The translations under genes and the position numbers were made by a program. Below are positions 1 through 7,692 of a stretch of 7,692 nt of DNA, piece after piece. Origin of the DNA: Bacillota bacterium (GTDB taxonomy: Bacteria; Bacillota_E; Symbiobacteriia; Symbiobacteriales; Symbiobacteriaceae); the NCBI GenBank assembly GCA_003242675.1, contig QGVE01000125.1:1-7692 (forward strand). Reading direction: 5' to 3'. Below the pieces are notes generated by a model. It was not told where the DNA came from. It did not search any database and was given only the letters and a program-made list of their open reading frames with translations. Every line of letters begins with the position of its first letter. Within the stretch, counting starts at the first letter, position 1.

Positions 1-479
1 TAGTGGAATCTCATGGGAATGAGCGAGACGAGGGCCCCAAGAGCCGACCAAAACGCCACGGCTGATGGAAGCGAATTCACCAGGAATGAGAAGCGGAGAA
101 GGTCCAGAACACCCTGTATTGCGTCGGGGGCGGTGAGTAAGTACAAGAGGGCAGATGTCGCCGGACCCGCTGCCGCTCTCAATAGTCGATGGAAGGCCGA
201 ATCAGCAGAGGAAGAGGGTAGTACGTAATGCGGAGTGAGTTCGGCACCGACGCAAAACTCGATACGGATGGGGCCACACCGTACGCGGGCTGAGAGCCTG
301 TCCCTAGAAGAGCCAAACCGGATCACGGCTTCTCTATAGCCCTGAAGCAATCCCACGCCCACATGGCCCATCTCATGGACGAGCGCTGAGATGAAGAAGC
401 CCAACACGAAGTAGAGCCAGACAAGCAAAGATTCCTCTCCTACGATGGTCGTAGCAGGTCGGACAACCATTTCCGTCAT
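1..479 (-). CDS. M50-family (site-2-protease-like) membrane metalloprotease, C-terminus beyond the left edge
   Basis: Reading the minus strand from the ATG at 479-477 gives 159 uninterrupted codons to the window edge. A hydrophobic segment (about residues 18-34, LLVWLYFVLGFFISALV) runs straight into HEMGH (35-39), the HExxH zinc motif placed at the end of a membrane helix as in M50 proteases. A second landmark, AAAGPATSALL (102-112), matches the M50 AGPxxN/S element. The last residues, VSLIPMRFH (151-159), resemble the stretch before the conserved DG motif that supplies the third zinc ligand; that motif would lie off the left edge. Family members cut substrates within or near the membrane, for example anti-sigma factors or peptide precursors; the substrate here is unknown. 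ATG 470 is an alternative start, no good Shine-Dalgarno sequence is visible for either, and an in-frame TGA lies near 540. The base composition is clearly less GC-rich than the neighbouring genes. The family call is fairly firm; activity and role are inference. Confidence 0.8.
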   Translation of the reverse strand, partial: MTEMVVRPATTIVGEESLLVWLYFVLGFFISALVHEMGHVGVGLLQGYREAVIRFGSSRDRLSARVRCGPIRIEFCVGAELTPHYVLPSSSADSAFHRLLRAAAGPATSALLYLLTAPDAIQGVLDLLRFSFLVNSLPSAVAFWSALGALVSLIPMRFH

Positions 480-602
480 ACGGCCGCACCAACCAAAAAA
501 TAATTGCGCTATTCGATCCGTCCTTAAGAGTGTAACCGTTCATTTTGTAGCGATCTGGTCCGCGGACAACACGGACACCAGCGTGCACCTGCGCACAAGC
601 GA

Positions 603-641
603 GGCGCCCGTACCGGCCAGCTCAAGGCCGGTACGGGCGCC
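603..641. terminator. Perfect 16-bp inverted repeat, likely transcription terminator after the HAD gene
   Basis: The left arm GGCGCCCGTACCGGCC (603-618) and the right arm (626-641) are exact reverse complements around a 7-base loop, AGCTCAA. The stem lies about 100 bases after the HAD stop codon and before the M50 start, so it could end the glucosidase operon transcript. No real T-run follows on either strand, so it is not a textbook intrinsic terminator. It could act without a U-tract, serve as an mRNA 3'-end stabiliser, or be a protein-binding palindrome. The structure is certain; the function is inferred. Confidence 0.6.
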
Positions 642-647
642 ACAGCA

Positions 648-677
648 TGTATGGTCGTTAGGGCAACCCGGTGTCAA
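648..677 (-). promoter_or_regulatory. Possible vegetative (sigma-A type) promoter for the M50 gene
   Basis: On the minus strand an exact TTGACA (-35) sits at 677-672. After 18 bases comes CATACA (653-648), only a partial match to TATAAT. It points toward the M50 start at 479, which would leave a leader of about 160 bases with the perfect hairpin (603-641) near its 5' end. The weak -10 keeps confidence low; an exact TTGACA alone can occur by chance. Confidence 0.27.
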
Positions 678-744
678 TTCCGCTGCCCCTACCGAGGATC
701 TCCACTCGGAACCTACGCCACTGAACCGAAGCGCGGGTACTGCA

Positions 745-1605
745 CTACCGCTGAGAAGCCAGCTTTTCGAGCCACTCCTGCAGGAAGACGCCGAGGCCGT
801 CTTCGTCCACGCTTGGCGCGACCGCCCCGGCCACCTCCTTGATGTGCGGCGGTGCGTCGCCCATCGCGACGAAAAGCCCCGCCGCACCGGCCATGGAGAG
901 GTCGTTTTCGCTGTCGCCGAAGGCGATGATGCCCTCTTTCGGAACACCTACCCTGCCAGCCAGCCAGGCCAGGGCGCTGCCCTTGTCTGCCCCCCGGGCA
1001 CTGACCTCCACATCATGTCCTCTCGGGCTCACAACCTGTAGCTCGCCCTGGGCCCGGATGCGCTGGAGGGCTCGCGCCGCGCTGGCCTGATCGCGAAAGA
1101 TCCCGTTCAACTTCTCTACCGGACGACCCTGTCGCCGCACCACCGCTGCCGCGCTCCACACCGGTCGAAACATCGTCAACCACGCCCGCAAGCGCGACAG
1201 CGACCAGTTGGGCCGGCCGCGATAGTCTCGATAGCGGAAGTAGCTCCTCCATTCAGCGACGCACCCGTCAGGGAACAGCACCTCCCAGGCCGCCTCCGGG
1301 TTGGCTTCCATCACGGCCGCGGCCAGGTCCGGGGGTATCACCCGCGAGTAGATCGTCTCGCCCGTCCGGGCTCGCACGACCCGCGCACCGTTGGACACGA
1401 TCAGGTAGTCTACCCATGGTGCCTCTCGCAGGAAAGCAGGAACCATGCTGAGCGCCCTGCCGGTGGCGACGACTACGAGGCAGCCCATTCGATGGGCTGC
1501 CTCGAGCGCCTCTCGGGTGCGCGGGGGCATCCGGTTGGATGCAGCCAGGGCCGTGCCGTCCAGGTCGAAGGCGACTAAGTGCGGCGCAGGCTCATGTCTC
1601 CCCAA
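745..1605 (-). CDS. Cof-type HAD-superfamily sugar-phosphate phosphatase
   Basis: This is a cytosolic HAD hydrolase of 286 residues, the usual Cof/type IIB length. All four catalytic motifs are visible. Motif I is FDLDGT (residues 13-18, nucleophile D14 and acid/base D16). Motif II is VATGR (T48). Motif III is the lysine in GADKGS (K208). Motif IV is GDSEND (230-235). SNGA (71-74) and MGDAPPHIKEVA (248-259) are also typical of Cof proteins. The cap between about 80 and 200 should set substrate choice. The gene starts 33 bases after the upstream glucosidase stop and surely shares its transcript. That context suggests it dephosphorylates a hexose phosphate or another phosphosugar made by the PTS pathway; the exact substrate cannot be read from sequence. 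The start is TTG at 1605-1603, chosen because a strong Shine-Dalgarno sequence sits 6 bases upstream; an ATG nearby at 1595 is in another frame and soon hits a stop. Confidence 0.9.
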   Translation of the reverse strand: MGRHEPAPHLVAFDLDGTALAASNRMPPRTREALEAAHRMGCLVVVATGRALSMVPAFLREAPWVDYLIVSNGARVVRARTGETIYSRVIPPDLAAAVMEANPEAAWEVLFPDGCVAEWRSYFRYRDYRGRPNWSLSRLRAWLTMFRPVWSAAAVVRRQGRPVEKLNGIFRDQASAARALQRIRAQGELQVVSPRGHDVEVSARGADKGSALAWLAGRVGVPKEGIIAFGDSENDLSMAGAAGLFVAMGDAPPHIKEVAGAVAPSVDEDGLGVFLQEWLEKLASQR

Positions 1606-1611
1606 AGCCCC

Positions 1612-1619
1612 TCACCTCC
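1612..1619 (-). promoter_or_regulatory. Ribosome binding site fixing the TTG start of the HAD gene
   Basis: The minus strand reads GGAGGTGA, a near-perfect anti-16S complement, 6 bases before TTG at 1605-1603. It decides this non-ATG start. It lies in the 33-base gap after the glucosidase stop, consistent with an operon. Confidence 0.8.
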
Positions 1620-1638
1620 AGGGCGGCGCCGGATCTCG

Positions 1639-3096
<1,458 letters not shown>

Positions 3097-3238
3097 CTAC
3101 TCCTCCTTTACGGCAGGTGATGAACCGAGGCCAGCCCTCTGGCAACTGTCCCGGCTACCCCGGGTGCCACGTTTTTGGCCAACAGGGACGACCGAACGAC
3201 AAGGACAACCCGAAGGCCCGCGGGCGCGTCCCCCGACC

Positions 3239-4825
<1,587 letters not shown>

Positions 4826-4834
4826 TCACAGGTG

Positions 4835-4882
4835 GTGTATCTTGTCTAGGTGCTGGAATACACTGTTCGCCACCAATACACT
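4835..4882 (-). promoter_or_regulatory. Candidate upstream activator sites of the LevR-type regulator
   Basis: AATACACT occurs twice on the plus strand, at 4857-4864 and 4875-4882, 18 bases apart (nearly two helical turns). An inverted copy of the core, GTGTAT, is at 4835-4840. Relative to the predicted start near 4777, the boxes sit at about -60, -84 and -102, where sigma-54 activators normally bind. They fall between the regulator stop and the promoter. The repeats are seen directly; binding by the adjacent activator is inference. Confidence 0.5.
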
Positions 4883-4891
4883 TGAAAAACA

Positions 4892-7684
4892 CTATGAGGT
4901 CTCGACCGAATCAGAGGTGTTCCTCCACGTCTGAAGGATTTGCTGGATTCGCGAGAGATCGTCCGGCGTAAAGTGGACACCGAAGCGCTGCGCCAGAGGG
5001 GCGAAACAGCGGGCCACTGGATCCAGCTCCGGCTCCCCGTTTGCGGCTGCGTCAGGCTGCCTCTGCGCGGCGCGGTGCTCCGCCAGGCACGCGATGTGCA
5101 TGATCAAGCCAATGCGCACGTCGGCGGGCAGATTGACGCCAGCCACCTGCGCCAGCGCATCGGCCGCACGCACGGCCTCCGGCAACAGCGTGTACGGGTT
5201 CGTGTGTTCGAAGTCCGCCTCCACCCCGGCCGCCAGCGTCCGCGCCAGTTCGTCGGCCGGCAGGTCCCGGTCGGCCAGCCGTTCCGGGACGATGCCACCG
5301 CTTTGCCGGTCCAACAGGGCGGCCAGCCGCGCCTGACCCTCCCGGGTCAGGACCTCCGCGCTGGAGAAGAACGGGACGCCGGGCAGCCCCGGGTTGACCG
5401 GGCCCACCACCGCCGCGGGCGGCCGGCCGCGGAGCAGCGTGTGGAAAAGCCGCTCCCAATCGCCGGAAGACGGAATGCTGGCGGCCACCACCTCCACGGT
5501 GATCCCGCGGGACCACAGGGCGCGCTGCACCACCTTCTTCAGCAGCTCCGCGTTGCCCTGCCCGGTGAAGCAGCACGTGAGGATGACGGGCGCACGGCTG
5601 CTCTCCGCCCACGGCAAGGCCGTCATCCGGCGCTGCGCCTCAACCACCGACTCGTATACCTGGTTCAGCGTCGCGCCCGGCAGCTGCACCTGCTGAATCG
5701 CCTCGATGAGCAGAATCGTGCTCGCCATCGGCACCACGCGCACGGGCACGCTGGTCGCGTGCTCCAGCCGGTCCGCCAGGAACGAGAGCGAACCCATGTC
5801 CACGAACAGCAGCAGCCCGGCGTACTCGCCCTGCTTCAGCCAGGCGGAGAGCCGCTGCACGACGTCTTCGGGGCTCCCGTCCAGGGGCATGTCCAGGCTG
5901 AGGAAGCCCACCCGGCCCGCCAGGTGCTCGGCCACCTCCGCCATCCCGCTTGCCACCCCCTGGCCGTGGCAGGCCACGGCGAGGGCCACCCGCCGGCCGT
6001 CCCCCTCTGCCTCCCCCGCAGCCAGGAAGAGGGCCGTGTAGGCTGCCTCCCCCTCCGGAAGGGTGACGTGCAGCTGCTCGGAGATCATGCGCACCATGGT
6101 GACGGCGGCCTCGTACTCCCGGGGATGCTTGGACCGCACGCTGTCCACCAGCGGATAGGGGACGCGGGTCCCGAGGCGCAGCCGCTCCAGCGCCGCCTGA
6201 ACGTGGAGCGCCAGCCCGAACAGGATGCGATTGGGCAGCCGCCGCCGCAGGTGGCCCTCCGCGTAGGCGACGGCATGCTCGACCGCCGCGAGCACCGACA
6301 CGTCCACCACCGCGGTCAGCTCCTGCCGGCCGGCCTCGTACTGGCGGTGCACCGAATTCAGGAACTGGCGGAAGTGGGCCTCCACCTTGGCCGCCAGGTG
6401 GCGCTGCAGTTCCTCCGGGCTGGCGACGGTCCCCGCCAGCGCCCGAGTCTCCCGTTCCATGGTCTCGTACAGGTTGAACAGCTCGGTGCCCTGTTCCTCC
6501 GCCGGGGCCTCCTCGCCCAGCTCCACCACAAGCCCGGACGGGCAGGACGCCATGATCTCCTCCAGCTCGCCGCGCCGCTCCCGGACGCCTCCCACCTGCC
6601 GGCGCACGTGGTCGGGGAGCACGTCCGGTCCGATGGCGATCGGGACACGGCCGTCGCTCAGGTAGCGCAGGAACGCCTGGGCGCAGGCCAGCTGCACGTC
6701 GCTCTTCAGTTGCCCCACATTCCCCGGGCAGTCGTACAGCAGCAGGTATTCCAGCGTCTGGGGCAGGACGACGAGCGGTGCGCCCATTTTCCTCGCCTCC
6801 GCCCGGAAGAAGCGCCTGAGGAGCCTGAACCGCTCCCCCAGCGTCCGCTCGGCAAGGGGAGGCAGGTTGATGACCATCGGGATGCGGCGGATGAAGGTCC
6901 GCAGGAGCGCCGAATCGGCGCGCTCGGTCGTCGCGCAGACAATGAGCGGCCGGGAGGTCCGCTCAACCCCGGTCTCCCCCAGCCGGCGGAAGAGCCCCTT
7001 GTCGATCAGCCGGAAGAGCATCTCCTGCCCCTCCGGGGGAAGCCGGTGCACCTCGTCCAGAAACAGCATGCCGCCGTCGGCCTGCTCCACCAGTCCGGCC
7101 TGATCCCTGTCCGCGCCGGTGTAGGCGCCGCGGACCACGCCGAACAGCTGGGCCATGAGCAGCTGCGGGTTGCTGGCATAGTCGGCGCAGTTGAAGATGA
7201 CCAGGCGGGCGCCGGGCCGGAAGGCCCCCGACTGCACCCCGAACTGGAACATGAGCTCCGCCAGCACGGACTTGCCGACGCCGGTGGGGCCGCAGATCAG
7301 GGTGTGGAGCCCGCCCCCGGGGTAGAGCACGGCCGCCTTGGCCTGCTTGACGGCAGCCGACAGGCTTTCCTTCCAGCCGACCAGCGTCCGGAAGGGGTCA
7401 TCGTCCCCCCCGTCGCCGGAGGAAACCGGCGACGTCCGCGCCGCGGTTGCGCCTCCCGGATCCGGGCGCGCACCAGCCTGCTGCGGCGAACCAACCGGAG
7501 CGTATCGCACCGGGCGGCCGCCCCGCTTCTCCAGCAGCCCCTGCCGCCAGAGGGCGTTCAGGTCGGCGCTGGCGTTGGCCCGGGCGATGCCCAGTCCCGT
7601 CGCCACCTCCTCCGCCGACACGCCGTCGCTGGTGTGGCGGCAGACTCGCCGCACGTATTCCAGGACGCGATCGATGCGCTTCAC
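4892..7684 (-). CDS. LevR-family sigma-54-dependent activator with PTS regulation domains
   Basis: This 930-residue cytosolic regulator is very close in length and layout to Bacillus LevR. An N-terminal winged HTH (about 1-62, GVSAEEVATGLGIARANAS) is followed by a Gly/Pro/Ala-rich linker (64-96). The AAA+ domain (about 100-345) has Walker A GPTGVGKS (132-139), the sigma-54 contact loop GAYTGA (186-191), Walker B FLDE (208-211) and sensor II region CPGNVGQLKSDV (319-330). PRD1 covers about 455-555, an EIIA-Man-like domain about 565-690 with H573 in ACHGQG, an EIIB-like part about 697-800 with C705, and PRD2 about 810-875 with H863 in GLIMHIACLAEH. In LevR, HPr phosphorylates the EIIA-like histidine to activate, and the PTS EIIB-type protein phosphorylates the PRD2 histidine to inhibit; both positions are kept here. 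The start is GTG at 7684-7682, with GGAG 4 bases upstream at the window edge. Its likely target is the sigma-54 promoter just downstream. The inducing sugar and cognate PTS are not in view. Confidence 0.93.
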   Translation of the reverse strand: MKRIDRVLEYVRRVCRHTSDGVSAEEVATGLGIARANASADLNALWRQGLLEKRGGRPVRYAPVGSPQQAGARPDPGGATAARTSPVSSGDGGDDDPFRTLVGWKESLSAAVKQAKAAVLYPGGGLHTLICGPTGVGKSVLAELMFQFGVQSGAFRPGARLVIFNCADYASNPQLLMAQLFGVVRGAYTGADRDQAGLVEQADGGMLFLDEVHRLPPEGQEMLFRLIDKGLFRRLGETGVERTSRPLIVCATTERADSALLRTFIRRIPMVINLPPLAERTLGERFRLLRRFFRAEARKMGAPLVVLPQTLEYLLLYDCPGNVGQLKSDVQLACAQAFLRYLSDGRVPIAIGPDVLPDHVRRQVGGVRERRGELEEIMASCPSGLVVELGEEAPAEEQGTELFNLYETMERETRALAGTVASPEELQRHLAAKVEAHFRQFLNSVHRQYEAGRQELTAVVDVSVLAAVEHAVAYAEGHLRRRLPNRILFGLALHVQAALERLRLGTRVPYPLVDSVRSKHPREYEAAVTMVRMISEQLHVTLPEGEAAYTALFLAAGEAEGDGRRVALAVACHGQGVASGMAEVAEHLAGRVGFLSLDMPLDGSPEDVVQRLSAWLKQGEYAGLLLFVDMGSLSFLADRLEHATSVPVRVVPMASTILLIEAIQQVQLPGATLNQVYESVVEAQRRMTALPWAESSRAPVILTCCFTGQGNAELLKKVVQRALWSRGITVEVVAASIPSSGDWERLFHTLLRGRPPAAVVGPVNPGLPGVPFFSSAEVLTREGQARLAALLDRQSGGIVPERLADRDLPADELARTLAAGVEADFEHTNPYTLLPEAVRAADALAQVAGVNLPADVRIGLIMHIACLAEHRAAQRQPDAAANGEPELDPVARCFAPLAQRFGVHFTPDDLSRIQQILQTWRNTSDSVETS

Positions 7685-7692
7685 CGCACTCC

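Noticed and set aside
13..228. 71-codon plus-strand frame at the left edge
   Set aside because: It is antisense to the M50 gene and its product has no recognisable features.
373..588. 71-codon minus-strand frame starting at 588
   Set aside because: It overlaps the M50 gene in another frame, has no domain or hydrophobic pattern, and the overlapped frame carries the HEMGH and GPATS motifs.
540..947. Minus-strand 135-codon frame overlapping the end of the HAD gene
   Set aside because: It is an out-of-frame shadow of the HAD gene with biased Arg/Ser composition.
3154..3169. Second sigma-54-like motif (TGGCACCCGGGGTAGC) upstream of the second GH1 gene
   Set aside because: The GG-to-GC spacing is one base too long and TTGC is replaced by TAGC; sigma-54 spacing is strict, so it is at most a decayed relic.
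3176..3232. GC-rich stems between the GH1 genes, such as GCCCGCGGGC (3216-3225) and GGGACG/CGTCCC
   Set aside because: The stems are short, common in GC-rich DNA and lack a T-run; not enough to call a terminator or operator.

Overview
The window reads as a chromosomal stretch of a GC-rich, low-copy-repeat Firmicute, perhaps related to Symbiobacterium. The pointers are a LevR-type PTS/sigma-54 regulator, strong AGGAGG-type ribosome binding sites, GTG and TTG starts, and high GC in the right half. The taxonomic call is an inference from gene families and composition, not from a marker gene. Every gene I can support lies on the minus strand, so the biological order runs right to left.

Right part (about 7684 to 4892): a complete LevR-family transcriptional activator of 930 residues. 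It has a winged HTH, a sigma-54-interacting AAA+ domain, two PTS regulation domains (PRDs) and EIIA-Man-like and EIIB-like domains. The 189-base gap downstream of it (4703-4891) is dense with signals. It holds repeated AATACACT boxes (candidate activator sites), an exact-consensus sigma-54 -24/-12 promoter (TGGCAC-N5-TTGCA), an 11-base inverted repeat that brackets this promoter, and a leader hairpin before a strong ribosome binding site.

Middle (4702 to 745): two tandem, closely similar GH1 6-phospho-beta-glucosidases (roughly 80% identical by eye), then a Cof-type HAD phosphatase only 33 bases after the second one. The 145 bases between the two GH1 genes (3094-3238) hold only the second gene's ribosome binding site, some small GC-rich stems and an imperfect TGGCAC-like motif. 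The simplest model is that beta-glucosides enter by a phosphotransferase system (PTS) encoded outside this window. The LevR-type protein senses PTS phosphorylation and opens the sigma-54 promoter. The two GH1 enzymes split the imported 6-phosphoglucosides, and the HAD enzyme dephosphorylates a sugar phosphate.

Left part (744 to 1): a 265-base non-coding gap (480-744) contains a perfect 16-base inverted repeat (603-641), probably the end of the glucosidase operon, and a possible vegetative promoter. A lower-GC gene then begins at 479 and runs off the left edge. It encodes a membrane protein with HEMGH and GPxxS motifs, typical of M50 (site-2-protease-like) metalloproteases. It is easy to miss because it has no stop inside the window. 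Its different composition suggests a different history from the sugar operon.

I see no tRNA, rRNA, CRISPR array or insertion sequence.
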